64,000 nt of DNA from Streptococcus cristatus (GCF_003943465.1 NZ_RJPR01000003.1:31634-95633); one strand, 5' to 3'; shown: positions 8,542 through 16,931, numbered from the stretch's first letter. Numbers and translations: made by a program. The notes: generated from the letters alone by a model not told the origin.

Positions 8542-9105
8542 TTATGATTTCCAATAATCATAATTGTAGGTAGTTAGGATCATTTGAGTAATTTCTTCAG
8601 GCTCTTCCTGAGCTCCGCCAGCTATCCAAAGAGAAATAATCCCCTCGACACTGGATAGGAAGATTTCCAAGGCGTATTTCTGAGGGATCTGAAAGTTCTC
8701 CTCCAAAAAACGCTGGGTAGCAGCTTTTTGCTTATCACTCAGAATGATACTGGTTATGAACTCTCGAATGGCCCCGCGAAAGTCAATATAATGGCTTCTG
8801 GTCAGGGCATTGATCAGACGTTCATTAGCACTCAGTATATGAAATTTGGCTATCATGAACTGTTTGGAATACTCGCCTTCTTCTTCAAAAAGACTATAAC
8901 TATAAAGTTGAGAAATGATGTCGCTTTTGAGGCTATCAATCATCTGATATTTATCTTGGTAGTGGAGATAGAAGGTGCCGCGATTAATCCCTGCCCGTTT
9001 GCAGAGCTTGCTGATGGAGATAGTATCAAACCTTTCCTCTGATAGTAGCTGAATCAGGGCTTCTTTGATGTCTTCCTTGGTACTAGTTTTCCGTTTCTGG
9101 ACCAT
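8542..9105 (-). CDS. TetR family regulator of the adjacent ABC exporter
   Basis: 187 residues from the ATG at 9105, preceded by AGGAAG; the frame stays open to 9249 but that extension would run through the operator region. The N-terminal HTH is clear (FDTISISKLCKRAGINRGTF, then YLHYQDKYQMID), with a divergent all-helical ligand-binding C domain. It is transcribed away from the ABC/FtsX operon with two matching palindromes between them, which argues for autoregulation and repression of the exporter. The ligand is unknown. Confidence 0.9.
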   Translation of the reverse strand: MVQKRKTSTKEDIKEALIQLLSEERFDTISISKLCKRAGINRGTFYLHYQDKYQMIDSLKSDIISQLYSYSLFEEEGEYSKQFMIAKFHILSANERLINALTRSHYIDFRGAIREFITSIILSDKQKAATQRFLEENFQIPQKYALEIFLSSVEGIISLWIAGGAQEEPEEITQMILTTYNYDYWKS

Positions 9106-9124
9106 TTTTTCTTCCTTTTTGCTT

Positions 9125-9145
9125 AAATCAACACTTTGTTGATTT
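9125..9145. promoter_or_regulatory. TetR operator copy 1
   Basis: A perfect palindrome AAATCAACA-CTT-TGTTGATTT. It lies just upstream of the -35 of the ABC promoter and within the probable leader or promoter of the tetR gene. Confidence 0.85.
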
Positions 9146-9152
9146 TTGATTA

Positions 9153-9181
9153 TTGCTTTTTGTCTAAGCTCATTATATAAT
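9153..9181 (+). promoter_or_regulatory. Promoter of ABC/FtsX operon
   Basis: TTGCTT (9153-9158), 17-base spacer, TATAAT (9176-9181). It is flanked on both sides by the two TetR palindromes. Confidence 0.85.
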
Positions 9182-9194
9182 ATCTGTGATTTAG

Positions 9195-9213
9195 AATCAA
9201 CACCTTGTTGATT
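9195..9213. promoter_or_regulatory. TetR operator copy 2
   Basis: AATCAACA-CCT-TGTTGATT, the same palindrome as copy 1 with one base changed in the spacer. It covers the expected transcription start region of the ABC operon; the centres of the two copies are 69 bases apart. Confidence 0.85.
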
Positions 9214-9247
9214 TAAGGAAACGAGCTTTGAAAAGGAGAGAAGCGAC

Positions 9248-9949
9248 ATGGCTTATATTGAAATGAAACATAGCTTTAAACGTTATCAGGTAGGTGACAC
9301 AGAAATTGTTGCCAATCATGATATTTCTTTTGAGATTGAAAAGGGGGAACTGGTCATTATCCTGGGTGCTTCTGGTGCTGGTAAGTCTACGGTGCTCAAT
9401 ATCCTCGGCGGTATGGATAGCAATGATGAGGGAGACATTCTGATAGACAGCCAGAATATTGCTGACTACAATTCCCACCAGCTGACGGACTATCGTCGCA
9501 ATGATGTGGGCTTCGTCTTTCAGTTTTACAATTTGGTGCCCAACCTGACGGCTAAGGAAAATGTCGAATTGGCTTCGGAGATTGTCAAGGATGCTCAAGA
9601 TCCAGTGGCCGTTCTAACTGCGGTTGGTATGGAAAATCGCCTTAATAATTTTCCAGCGCAGTTGTCAGGTGGGGAGCAGCAGCGGGTCTCTATTGCTCGG
9701 GCGGTGGCAAAAAATCCCAAAATTTTGCTCTGCGACGAACCGACAGGAGCTCTGGACTACAATACCGGCAAGCAAGTGCTGCAAATCTTACAGGACATGT
9801 CTCGCAATCAAGGAGCGACGGTGATTATCGTGACCCACAATGCTGCCTTAGCTCCCATTGCTGATCGGGTCATTCGCATGCATGACGCGAGAGTCAAGAG
9901 TGTTACAGTGAATGAAGAGCCACAGGATATAAGTACATTGGAGTATTGA
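9248..9949 (+). CDS. ABC transporter ATP-binding protein (MacB/LolD type)
   Basis: 233 residues. Walker [10 protein letters not shown], signature [19 protein letters not shown], and Walker [13 protein letters not shown] are present. It pairs with the FtsX-like permease that starts 1 base after its stop. The type exports peptides or envelope-active compounds, or drives mechanotransmission, in Gram-positives. Its ribosome site GGAGAG lies just after the second TetR operator, so expression should depend on the TetR ligand. Confidence 0.93.
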   Translation: MAYIEMKHSFKRYQVGDTEIVANHDISFEIEKGELVIILGASGAGKSTVLNILGGMDSNDEGDILIDSQNIADYNSHQLTDYRRNDVGFVFQFYNLVPNLTAKENVELASEIVKDAQDPVAVLTAVGMENRLNNFPAQLSGGEQQRVSIARAVAKNPKILLCDEPTGALDYNTGKQVLQILQDMSRNQGATVIIVTHNAALAPIADRVIRMHDARVKSVTVNEEPQDISTLEY

Positions 9950-9950
9950 T

Positions 9951-12674
9951 ATGAAGAGAAAGATTTATTGGAAAGATATTCTACGCTCCTTCACTAGCTC
10001 TAAAGGCCGTTTCCTATCTATTTTAATCCTCATGATGCTGGGTTCTCTAGCTCTCGTGGGACTCAAGGTCGCTCCTCCCAATATGCGCAGAACAGCAACA
10101 GATTACTTGAAAGAGCAGCGAACCATGGACTTGGCCGTTATGGCGGATTATGGATTGGATGCGGAGGATCAGAAAGAGCTGGCAGATATCAAAGGAGCGG
10201 ATATCGAATTTGGCTATCTGACAGATGTCACCGTGGACGAGGAGGCCCTCCGAGTATTCTCAGATACCAAGGATATTTCAAACTTTCAAGTGGTCTCAGG
10301 CCGTCTACCTAAGAAAGAGCAAGAGATTGCTCTGGCTAGCTTTTGGTCTAAGAAGTACAAGCTCGGCCAGGAGATTGATCTGACCGAAAAAGCAGGCAGT
10401 CGGTCAGTTTTAAAAAACAAGACCTATAAGGTCGTGGGATTTATCAACTCGGCAGAGCTCTGGTCTGATAGAAATCTGGGCAATGCGACTAGTGGCAGCG
10501 GGGCTTTATCAGCCTATGCTGTAGTCAGCCCCAAGGCCTTTGATACAGATGTTTACAGTATTGCCCGCCTGCGCTATCATGATTTAGAAAAGCTGGCTCC
10601 TTTTTCAGCAAGCTATCAGGAGCGTTTGGAGCAACACCAGGCAGCTTTGGACAAGAGCCTGGAAGATAACGGAGTAGCTCGCTTTAAGCGATTAGAGGCA
10701 GATGCCAAAAGCACCATTCAGAAGGGCCAAGATAAGATTTCTCAGGCTGAGAGCGAACTGACCCAAGGTAAAAAACAGTTAGAGCAAGCTCAGAGTCAGC
10801 TAGATCAGCAAAAAAGCCAGCTAGCAGCAGCCCAAGCCGCTTCTATCCTCTCTCCTGCACAGCTCAGCCAGAGTCAACAGCAGATTCAGGAAGCTGAGTC
10901 CCAGCTCAATCAGAAAAAAGCAGAGCTAGCTCAGGCGGAAAAAGACTTATCAGCTAGCAAGGACAAGCTAGCTGACGTTAAGGCAAACCTTAGTCGTTTG
11001 AAAGAGCCGGCCTATCATAGCTATGACCGCAAGTCTCTGCCAGGTGGGAATGGCTATCATATGTATAAAAACTCCATGAATAGTATTGCGTTGATTGGTA
11101 ATATTTTCCCAGTGGTGCTCTATTTGGTGGCAGCTATAGTGACCTTTACCACCATGACTCGCTTTGTCGATGAGGAGCGAACAAATGCAGGTGTCTTCAA
11201 GGCTCTAGGATATCATAGCCGAGATATCATTCGCAAGTTTGCTCTTTACGGTTTGGTGGCGGGGAGTCTAGGTACCCTCATAGGGATTCTGCTGGGACAT
11301 TATTTCTTGTCGGGGGTGATTTCTTCTATTATTACCAGAGGGATGGTGCTTTCTTCCCCGCATGCATATTTTTATGTTTCCTATAGTTTACTGGCCCTTG
11401 GACTTTCCCTTCTATCCAGTGTTCTCCCTGCCTATTTGGTGGCGAGACGGGAGCTAACAGAAGAAGCAGCTCATCTGCTTTTGCCCAAGCCACCAGTCAA
11501 AGGCTCCAAGATTTTCTTGGAAAGACTGCCCTTTATCTGGCGACGTCTTAGCTTTACTCAGAAGGTCACAGCACGCAATATCTTTCGCTATAAGCAGCGA
11601 ATGTTTATGACTATCTTTGGTGTGGCGGGTTCTGTTGCCCTGCTCTTTGCCGGCCTAGGACTCCAATCTTCTATTGGTGGTATTCCAAAACGTCAGTTTG
11701 AGGAGATTCTGCGATACGACTTGATTGTTGCTTTCAATCCTGGGGAAAATCAAGCCGAACAAGATAAGCTGAAAAAGATGCTGGCAGATGACTCGATTGC
11801 TGATTATCAGGAGATCTATAGTGAAATCTTGACAGAGAAATACAAAGGGAAAAAAGAGACAGAATCAGTCACTTTAATGGTTACGGACAAGGAAAATTTT
11901 GAACCGTTCATCTCGTTAGAAAGTCCTGACAGCCGACAGAAGCTGTCCCTGAATGACGGTGTAGTTGTTTCGGATAAATTGGCTCGTATAGCTGGAGTTA
12001 GCCCCGGTGGCAGTATAGAGCTGGGTGGCAAGCCTGTCAAGCTCGCAGCAGTCAATGAGAATCATTTTGGCCATTTTGCCTTTATGAAGGCGACTGACTA
12101 CCAGAAGATTTACGGCAAAAAGCCCGAGAAAAACGCTTATCTAGTGCGACTCAAGAACCCTTCTAGTAAGAATATTGTAGACAAGGCCAATGAATTTATG
12201 AGCCTCAAGTCTGTCAAGAGTGTCTCGCAAAATGCTAGCATGGTGAAGCAGTTCAATGTTTTAGCTAATTCTCTTAATAATACGATGATGATTTTAGTGC
12301 TGATTTCCATTCTTTTAGCAGTCGTCATTCTCTACAATCTGACCAATATCAATGTAGCTGAGCGGATTCGCGAGCTGTCCACTATCAAGGTTTTGGGATT
12401 CCATAATAAGGAAGTGACCCTCTATATCTATCGAGAGACCATTATTCTGTCAGTGATTGGGATGGCAGTTGGGCTTCTAGGCGGTTTCTTCCTGCATCGT
12501 TTTTTGATTGAGAAGGTTGCGCCTAGCATTATCAGCTTAAACCCTCAAGTAAGTCCCTCAGTCTATCTGTTTCCTCTAACTGCGGTGACTCTTATCCTGA
12601 CCTTGCTTGGCTTCTTTGTCAACTACCGCCTCAGACGGGTGGATATGCTGGAATCACTCAAATCTGTTGATTAA
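9951..12674 (+). CDS. FtsX-like ABC permease with inserted coiled coil
   Basis: 907 residues. TM1 is at about 18-40, and a large extracellular part contains a long Gln/Ala/Lys-rich coiled coil (about 240-345, with repeated SQAESELTQGKKQLEQ-type heptads). The first FtsX block with three TMs follows (about 375-500), then a second extracellular domain and a C-terminal FtsX block (about 765-900). This is the SalY/YxdM-like or RND-like coil-bearing permease form. The substrate is not predictable. Forms one operon with the ATPase, ending in a terminator. Confidence 0.9.
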   Translation: MKRKIYWKDILRSFTSSKGRFLSILILMMLGSLALVGLKVAPPNMRRTATDYLKEQRTMDLAVMADYGLDAEDQKELADIKGADIEFGYLTDVTVDEEALRVFSDTKDISNFQVVSGRLPKKEQEIALASFWSKKYKLGQEIDLTEKAGSRSVLKNKTYKVVGFINSAELWSDRNLGNATSGSGALSAYAVVSPKAFDTDVYSIARLRYHDLEKLAPFSASYQERLEQHQAALDKSLEDNGVARFKRLEADAKSTIQKGQDKISQAESELTQGKKQLEQAQSQLDQQKSQLAAAQAASILSPAQLSQSQQQIQEAESQLNQKKAELAQAEKDLSASKDKLADVKANLSRLKEPAYHSYDRKSLPGGNGYHMYKNSMNSIALIGNIFPVVLYLVAAIVTFTTMTRFVDEERTNAGVFKALGYHSRDIIRKFALYGLVAGSLGTLIGILLGHYFLSGVISSIITRGMVLSSPHAYFYVSYSLLALGLSLLSSVLPAYLVARRELTEEAAHLLLPKPPVKGSKIFLERLPFIWRRLSFTQKVTARNIFRYKQRMFMTIFGVAGSVALLFAGLGLQSSIGGIPKRQFEEILRYDLIVAFNPGENQAEQDKLKKMLADDSIADYQEIYSEILTEKYKGKKETESVTLMVTDKENFEPFISLESPDSRQKLSLNDGVVVSDKLARIAGVSPGGSIELGGKPVKLAAVNENHFGHFAFMKATDYQKIYGKKPEKNAYLVRLKNPSSKNIVDKANEFMSLKSVKSVSQNASMVKQFNVLANSLNNTMMILVLISILLAVVILYNLTNINVAERIRELSTIKVLGFHNKEVTLYIYRETIILSVIGMAVGLLGGFFLHRFLIEKVAPSIISLNPQVSPSVYLFPLTAVTLILTLLGFFVNYRLRRVDMLESLKSVD

Positions 12675-12687
12675 TTAAAAAACAAAG

Positions 12688-12719
12688 CTTTCACTCACTT
12701 GATGGGTGGAAGTTTTTTT
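12688..12719 (+). terminator. Terminator of ABC/FtsX operon
   Basis: Ten-bp stem CTTTCACTCA/TGGGTGGAAG (two G-T pairs), 5-base loop, then seven T. Confidence 0.85.
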
Positions 12720-12725
12720 GAACTT

Positions 12726-12734
12726 TGATATAAT
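12726..12734 (+). promoter_or_regulatory. Extended -10 promoter of phosphoesterase gene
   Basis: TGATATAAT directly downstream of the preceding T-run. Confidence 0.75.
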
Positions 12735-12764
12735 ATTCCTTGTAAAGAAAGAGAAAGACACACG

Positions 12765-13613
12765 ATGACACGAAAAATTGCCTTATTATCCGATGTGCAT
12801 GGAAATAGCACAGCCTTGGAAGCAGTACTGGCGGATGCGAGAAGCCAGCAGGTGACAGACTATTGGTTTTTGGGTGATTTGCTCCTGCCAGGAACCGGTC
12901 GCAGGAATATCCTAGATAGGATGGAGCAGCTGCCCATCAGCCTCCAGGTCAGGGGGAATTGGGAAGACAGTCTCTGGCATGCTTTGCATCAAAAGCTGGA
13001 TTTGGCTCGTCCCAGCCATCTCTACCTGACCCGGCTCTGCCATTTTGTCCTAGAAGAAATCAAGCCCGAAGAGATTGACCGTATGCAGGAACTTCCTCTA
13101 CAGGTCTTGACAGAAGTAGAGGGATTGAAGATTGCGGTCAGCCACCATCTGCCAGATAAGAATTGGGGACGGGAGCTGATTCATATTGGCGAGCAGAGCG
13201 ATTTCGACCGCCTTTTTGAGGGGAATGACTGCGCTGTCGCTGTTTATGGTCATATTCACCAACAGTTTCTCCGTTATGGGACTAAGGGCCAGCTGATTAT
13301 CAATCCCGGCTCCATTGGTCAGCCATTCTTTCTTGATTCAGCTTTGCGTCAGGACTTGCGAGCCCAGTATGCCATTTTAGAGATAGATGAGACGGGTCTG
13401 GCTGATGTCGACCTTCGGCGCGTGGCTTATGATGTGGAGCAGGAGCTGAGATTGGCTCGGGAGCTCCACTTGCCTTATTATGAGATTTATCGAGAAAGTT
13501 TGGTCAATGGTATCCACCATACCCACAATCACGACCTGCTACGGAAAATCAGTGAGCAGGAAGGCTATGCAGATGAGATTGCAGCTTTCTTAAAGTCCAG
13601 TCGTAACTCTTGA
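12765..13613 (+). CDS. Calcineurin-like metallophosphoesterase
   Basis: 282 residues. Metal-binding motifs in order: LLSDVHGNSTALEAVL, FLGDLLLPG, RGNWED, HHLPD and VYGHIHQQF, then NPGSIGQP, the YfcE/MJ0936-like subfamily pattern. It should be a cytoplasmic phosphodiesterase or phosphatase; substrate unknown. The promoter of the following Rrf2 gene overlaps its last codons. Confidence 0.88.
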   Translation: MTRKIALLSDVHGNSTALEAVLADARSQQVTDYWFLGDLLLPGTGRRNILDRMEQLPISLQVRGNWEDSLWHALHQKLDLARPSHLYLTRLCHFVLEEIKPEEIDRMQELPLQVLTEVEGLKIAVSHHLPDKNWGRELIHIGEQSDFDRLFEGNDCAVAVYGHIHQQFLRYGTKGQLIINPGSIGQPFFLDSALRQDLRAQYAILEIDETGLADVDLRRVAYDVEQELRLARELHLPYYEIYRESLVNGIHHTHNHDLLRKISEQEGYADEIAAFLKSSRNS

Positions 13614-13638
13614 AGTTACACCGTTTTTGATATATAAT
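13610..13638 (+). promoter_or_regulatory. Promoter of rrf2 gene
   Basis: TTGAAG (13610-13615), 17-base spacer, TATAAT (13633-13638). The -35 overlaps the stop codon of the phosphoesterase gene. No copy of the ATGTAAT-N7-ATTACAT operator is seen here. Confidence 0.75.
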
Positions 13639-13669
13639 AGTGAGAGAAGATGATGAGGGAGGAGAAAAA

Positions 13670-14119
13670 ATGCAGATTTCTAGCCGTTTCACCATTGCCA
13701 CCCATATGCTGATTGTTCTGGCTTTGGAGGGGAAAAAACGAAAACTGACAAGTGATATCCTTGCTGGCAGTGTCGGCGTCAATCCAGTTATTATTCGCAA
13801 GACCCTGTCCCAGCTCAAGAATGCCGGGATGATTACCGTTGCTCGTGGGACTGGAGGAGCAGAGATTGCCAAAGATTTGAAAGACATTAGCCTGTTGGAC
13901 GTCTATAGTGCGGTTGAATGTTTAGGCAAGAGCGGCCAGCTCTTTAGCTTTCATGACAAGCCCAATCCAGACTGTCCTATCGGCAAGAACATTCACAATG
14001 TCTTAGACGATCGCTTGGCAGCTATTCAAGCAGCCATGGAAGCTGAATTGGCTCAGACCAGCCTTGACGAGGTCGTCGCAGCAACCGAAAAAGAAATTAA
14101 AGAACAATCTGTTTCCTAG
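13670..14119 (+). CDS. Rrf2 family transcriptional regulator
   Basis: 149 residues from the ATG at 13670 with a strong GGGAGGAG site; the upstream in-frame GTG at 13640 has no such site. The winged HTH (KLTSDILAGSVGVNPVIIRK, then TLSQLKNAGMI) and the wing with RGTGGAEIAKDLKDISL fit the Rrf2/YwnA branch. The three-Cys cluster of IscR is absent, but single Cys residues occur in AVECLGK and NPDCPIGK, which could serve redox or thiol sensing. The next gene has two inverted repeats at its promoter, the likely targets. Confidence 0.9.
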   Translation: MQISSRFTIATHMLIVLALEGKKRKLTSDILAGSVGVNPVIIRKTLSQLKNAGMITVARGTGGAEIAKDLKDISLLDVYSAVECLGKSGQLFSFHDKPNPDCPIGKNIHNVLDDRLAAIQAAMEAELAQTSLDEVVAATEKEIKEQSVS

Positions 14120-14136
14120 TGAGCAGGTTGTTTTTT
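14103..14136 (+). terminator. Terminator overlapping the 3' end of rrf2
   Basis: AACAATCTG pairs with CAGGTTGTT (one G-T pair) followed by T; the stop codon lies in the loop. Confidence 0.75.
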
Positions 14137-14153
14137 GTTAAGAATTTTGCAAG

Positions 14154-14174
14154 ATGTAATTGTTGACATTACAT
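14154..14174. promoter_or_regulatory. Operator 1, perfect inverted repeat at the catE-like promoter
   Basis: ATGTAAT-N7-ATTACAT, perfect arms. It covers the -35 hexamer. The likely binding protein is the Rrf2 regulator encoded immediately upstream. Confidence 0.75.
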
Positions 14175-14190
14175 TAAAACCTGCTATACT
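14163..14190 (+). promoter_or_regulatory. Promoter of catE-like gene
   Basis: Consensus TTGACA (14163-14168), 16-base spacer ending in TGC, and TATACT (14185-14190). Predicted start of transcription is near 14197. Confidence 0.85.
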
Positions 14191-14195
14191 AATAG

Positions 14196-14216
14196 ATGTA
14201 ATAAAAACAATTACAA
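14196..14216. promoter_or_regulatory. Operator 2 at the catE-like transcription start
   Basis: ATGTAAT-N7-ATTACAA, one base from perfect and with the same 7-7-7 layout as operator 1. The two centres are 42 bases apart, about four helical turns, placing both on the same DNA face. Confidence 0.72.
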
Positions 14217-14316
14217 TCCGAATAATCTTTCGGAGCAAATGGAGATGTGGAAAACCACATCAAGAAACGTATTTCTGTTTTGGAGAAATAAAAAAAGATG
14301 GAGCAGACGAACTGCT
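14217..14316 (+). promoter_or_regulatory. Structured 5' leader of the catE-like gene, four hairpins
   Basis: Four perfect stems stand in series in the roughly 150-base leader: TCCGAA/TTCGGA (14217-14234), GATGTGG/CCACATC with an AAAA loop (14244-14261), AGAAA/TTTCT with a CGTA loop (14263-14276), and AGCAG/CTGCT (14302-14316). No T-run follows them, so they are not simple terminators. I recognise no known riboswitch. Confidence 0.5.
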
Positions 14317-14347
14317 GAAATTTAAAATTAAAGAGAGGAGAAAGTAT

Positions 14348-15205
14348 ATGACTTTTGAATATGAAAGCAAGATTTATCTAGGAGAGGTGGCACTTTATGT
14401 GGCCGATTTAGCCAGACAAAAGGACTTTTATCAGCGCGTTTTAGGGCTGGAACTTTTGGAAGAGCAGGACGGTCAGGTGGCTTTGGGCAGGGATGGACAA
14501 GTGTTGGTGAGGCTTTTAGCGACCAGTGACCGGCAGTCTGTTAAGTCGGCTTACGGTCTTTATCATCTGGCACTTTTGCTTCCAAGTCGTCAAGCTTTGG
14601 CGGATATTCTTAAGCATTTATCAGAAAATAAAGTTCCTATGGTTGGAGGGGCAGACCACGGTTATAGTGAAGCCATTTATCTGAAGGATCCAGAAGGCAA
14701 TGGCATTGAGCTTTATCGGGACAAGCCTCAGGCTGATTGGGATATTCGAGAAGATGGCCGCATTATCGGAGTGACGGAAGCGCTTGCGGCTCAAGAAATC
14801 TATGAACAAGGTCAGGGAATCCAGCCGTTTAGTATTGCGGAAGGCACTCGTATGGGCCATGTCCATCTGTCTGTGAAAAATAGCAGAGCAGCCAGTCATT
14901 TTTACCAAAAACTTCTAGACTTGGAGGATAAATTTTCTGTACCTTCTGCTAGCTGGTTGGCATCCGGAAAATATCATCATCATTTAGCCGTCAATGAGTG
15001 GGGAGGTTCTCACTTGAATCATCGCCAACCGAAGCAACTGGGACTAGCCTATTTTGAAGCGCAAGTAGAAGGGAAAGAAGACCTAGTAGCTATTTATGAA
15101 AATGCTCAGGTCTTACAAGCGCCAGTCCGATGGATTAGCTCCCAAGAGCTAGAAGTCACAGACCCAGATGGAATTGTGGCAAAAGTTAAGACAAGAGTGG
15201 TATAA
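14348..15205 (+). CDS. catE: VOC family dioxygenase, CatE-like
   Basis: 285 residues from the ATG at 14348 with a GAGGAG site; the frame is open back to 14135 but that part is the hairpin leader. Two vicinal-oxygen-chelate modules are seen: one from LGEVALYVADLARQKDFYQR and a second from MGHVHLSVKNSRAASHFYQK, ending with EVTDPDGI. Length and layout match B. subtilis CatE, an iron-dependent catechol-2,3-dioxygenase, so a role in quinone or catechol detoxification is inferred. The gene sits behind an Rrf2 regulator and a twin-operator promoter. Confidence 0.82.
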   Translation: MTFEYESKIYLGEVALYVADLARQKDFYQRVLGLELLEEQDGQVALGRDGQVLVRLLATSDRQSVKSAYGLYHLALLLPSRQALADILKHLSENKVPMVGGADHGYSEAIYLKDPEGNGIELYRDKPQADWDIREDGRIIGVTEALAAQEIYEQGQGIQPFSIAEGTRMGHVHLSVKNSRAASHFYQKLLDLEDKFSVPSASWLASGKYHHHLAVNEWGGSHLNHRQPKQLGLAYFEAQVEGKEDLVAIYENAQVLQAPVRWISSQELEVTDPDGIVAKVKTRVV

Positions 15206-15206
15206 T
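15198..15206 (+). promoter_or_regulatory. Extended -10 promoter of ogt
   Basis: TGGTATAAT overlaps the stop codon of the catE-like gene, so ogt can be expressed independently of it. Confidence 0.7.
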
Positions 15207-15239
15207 AAAGCATATCAAGAAGTTAAAGAAAGAAAAAAT

Positions 15240-15746
15240 ATGTACAAGACTTATTATGCATCACCGATTGGTCAGATTCTCATCTTGACGGACGCAAATG
15301 CCTTGTTGGGACTTTGGCTGGAGGGCCAGAAATATTTTGGAGCAGGCTACGATTTGGAGCAAGCGCAGCAGGAGGAGACAGAAATCAGCCGACGCGTCTC
15401 TGCTTGGCTGGATGACTATTTTAAGGGAGAAAATCCTGCAATAAATGAAATTCCATTAGCACCCCAAGTAACTGAGTTCAGAAGCAAGGTTCTGACAGTA
15501 CTGCAGAAGATTCCTTACGGTCAGACGGCTACCTATTCAGATATTTTGCGGGAATTGCGGGCTGAGTATGGAAAAATTGGCTCTGCTAGAGCAGTTGGTG
15601 GCGCCATCGGTCACAATCCCATTTCCCTTCTGATTCCTTGTCATCGGATTGTCGGAAGCGACGGCAAATTGACCGGCTATGCCGGTGGCCTTGATAAAAA
15701 AGCCTTCCTGTTGAAACTAGAGGCGGGGGAGAAGACAACAGGATAA
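15240..15746 (+). CDS. ogt: Methylated-DNA--protein-cysteine S-methyltransferase
   Basis: 168 residues from the ATG at 15240; the in-frame extension to 15168 would overlap the upstream gene and its own promoter. The active-site motif IPCHRIVG, preceded by GQTATYSDI and GGAIGHNPIS, is diagnostic. It repairs O6-alkylguanine in DNA by suicidal transfer to the Cys. It ends at a terminator shared with the convergent pepQ. Confidence 0.95.
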   Translation: MYKTYYASPIGQILILTDANALLGLWLEGQKYFGAGYDLEQAQQEETEISRRVSAWLDDYFKGENPAINEIPLAPQVTEFRSKVLTVLQKIPYGQTATYSDILRELRAEYGKIGSARAVGGAIGHNPISLLIPCHRIVGSDGKLTGYAGGLDKKAFLLKLEAGEKTTG

Positions 15747-15765
15747 ATAAAACTATTGATAAGCT

Positions 15766-15791
15766 AAAAAAGCACCAATCGGTGCTTTTTC
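15766..15791. terminator. Bidirectional terminator between ogt and pepQ
   Basis: AAAAAAGCACC-AATC-GGTGCTTTTT: A-run on one side and T-run on the other, fit to act on both strands. Confidence 0.93.
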
Positions 15792-15798
15792 TAGTTTC

Positions 15799-16881
15799 TT
15801 AGTCAAAATACAGCAAGTCCTTGCTAGTCTCAGTGAAGAGTTCAAAACCATTCTTAGTGACATAGCCGCAGTCCTCGATGCGGACGCCGACCTTGCCAGG
15901 GATGTAAATACCAGGCTCGACAGAGAAGCACATGCCTTCCTCGATGACCATGTCGTTGCCCTCCATGATGGATGGAAATTCGTGGACGTCCATACCGATA
16001 CCGTGGCCGAGACGGTGGTTGAAATACTCGCCATAACCAGCTTTTTCGATGACTTCACGGGCAGCGCGGTCTACTTCATGAGCTGTGACACCTGGTTTGA
16101 TAAAATCAAGTGCAGCTTGTTGGGCTTCCAGAGTCAGATAGTAGATATCTTTTTTGAACTGATCTGGCTGGCCGACAGCGACAGTCCGTGTCATATCGCT
16201 GGCATAGCCATTGACCATGCAGCCCAAGTCAAAGAGGAGGAGGGCGTTGTTTTCGATTTTATTGGCACCGGGAATGCCGTGCGGATTGGCTGCGTTATTG
16301 CCTGTCAGAACCATGGTTTCAAAGCTCATTTCATAGCCTTCACGCTTGATGGCGAAGTCGATTTGAGCGATGATGTCTGTTTCAGTATTTTCTAGTGAAA
16401 TATTGTCAAAACCGATATTGACAGCCTTGTCAGCATATTGGCCGGCTACTAGCATTTTCTGGATTTCATCAGCAGACTTAATCAGGCGCAAGCGGTTAAT
16501 GTAAGGAGTCAGATTGACAAATTCAGCCCCATTAAAAACAGTACGCAGGCCGTGATACTTAGTTAAAATCAGATTATCAAACTCGACCGCTACTTGTTTG
16601 AAGGCTTGAGATGGTAGAGAAGCTTTGATTTTTTCCCAAGGGTTTTCAGAATCGACATAGCCTACAACCTGAAAGTCTACGGTAGAAGAAGCACGCTCAA
16701 CTTCCAGTGCTGGTACGAAAAGGAGTGGCTCATGGTCAGTGTAGACGAATAGGAACATCTGGCGTTCATGTGGATCGCTGTAAAAGCCTGTTAGGTAATG
16801 GATGGTTACAGGATCGGAGATTACAGCCACATCCTGCTTTTCATTTTCAAGATAAGTGATGATTTGATTGATTTTTGTCAT
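15799..16881 (-). CDS. pepQ: M24 family Xaa-Pro dipeptidase
   Basis: 360 residues on the minus strand with an AGAAGG site. A creatinase-like N domain precedes the M24 pita-bread domain, whose metal ligands are visible: Asp in LLFDLGC and GYASDMTRT, His in HRLGHGIGMDVHE, Glu in SVEPGIYI and VRIEDCGYV. It cleaves Xaa-Pro dipeptides in the cytoplasm during peptide use. PepQ rather than PepP is inferred from length and similarity. Transcribed divergently from vicR across a 260-base gap. Confidence 0.88.
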   Translation of the reverse strand: MTKINQIITYLENEKQDVAVISDPVTIHYLTGFYSDPHERQMFLFVYTDHEPLLFVPALEVERASSTVDFQVVGYVDSENPWEKIKASLPSQAFKQVAVEFDNLILTKYHGLRTVFNGAEFVNLTPYINRLRLIKSADEIQKMLVAGQYADKAVNIGFDNISLENTETDIIAQIDFAIKREGYEMSFETMVLTGNNAANPHGIPGANKIENNALLLFDLGCMVNGYASDMTRTVAVGQPDQFKKDIYYLTLEAQQAALDFIKPGVTAHEVDRAAREVIEKAGYGEYFNHRLGHGIGMDVHEFPSIMEGNDMVIEEGMCFSVEPGIYIPGKVGVRIEDCGYVTKNGFELFTETSKDLLYFD

Positions 16882-16931
16882 AGTTCAACCTTCTTTCTAT
16901 GCCTCTATTTTTGCAGAAAAAGTGAAAAAAA

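Noticed and set aside
8728..9042. Plus-strand frame of 104 codons opposite tetR
   Set aside because: It lies entirely within the TetR gene on the other strand, has no ribosome site and no recognisable domain.
9106..9249. 48-codon N-terminal extension of the TetR protein
   Set aside because: It would be encoded across both operators and the divergent promoter, and lacks a ribosome site. The ATG at 9105 gives the normal family length.
14135..14347. 71-codon N-terminal extension of the CatE-like protein
   Set aside because: The stretch contains the promoter, operators and leader hairpins, and the GAGGAG site points to the ATG at 14348.
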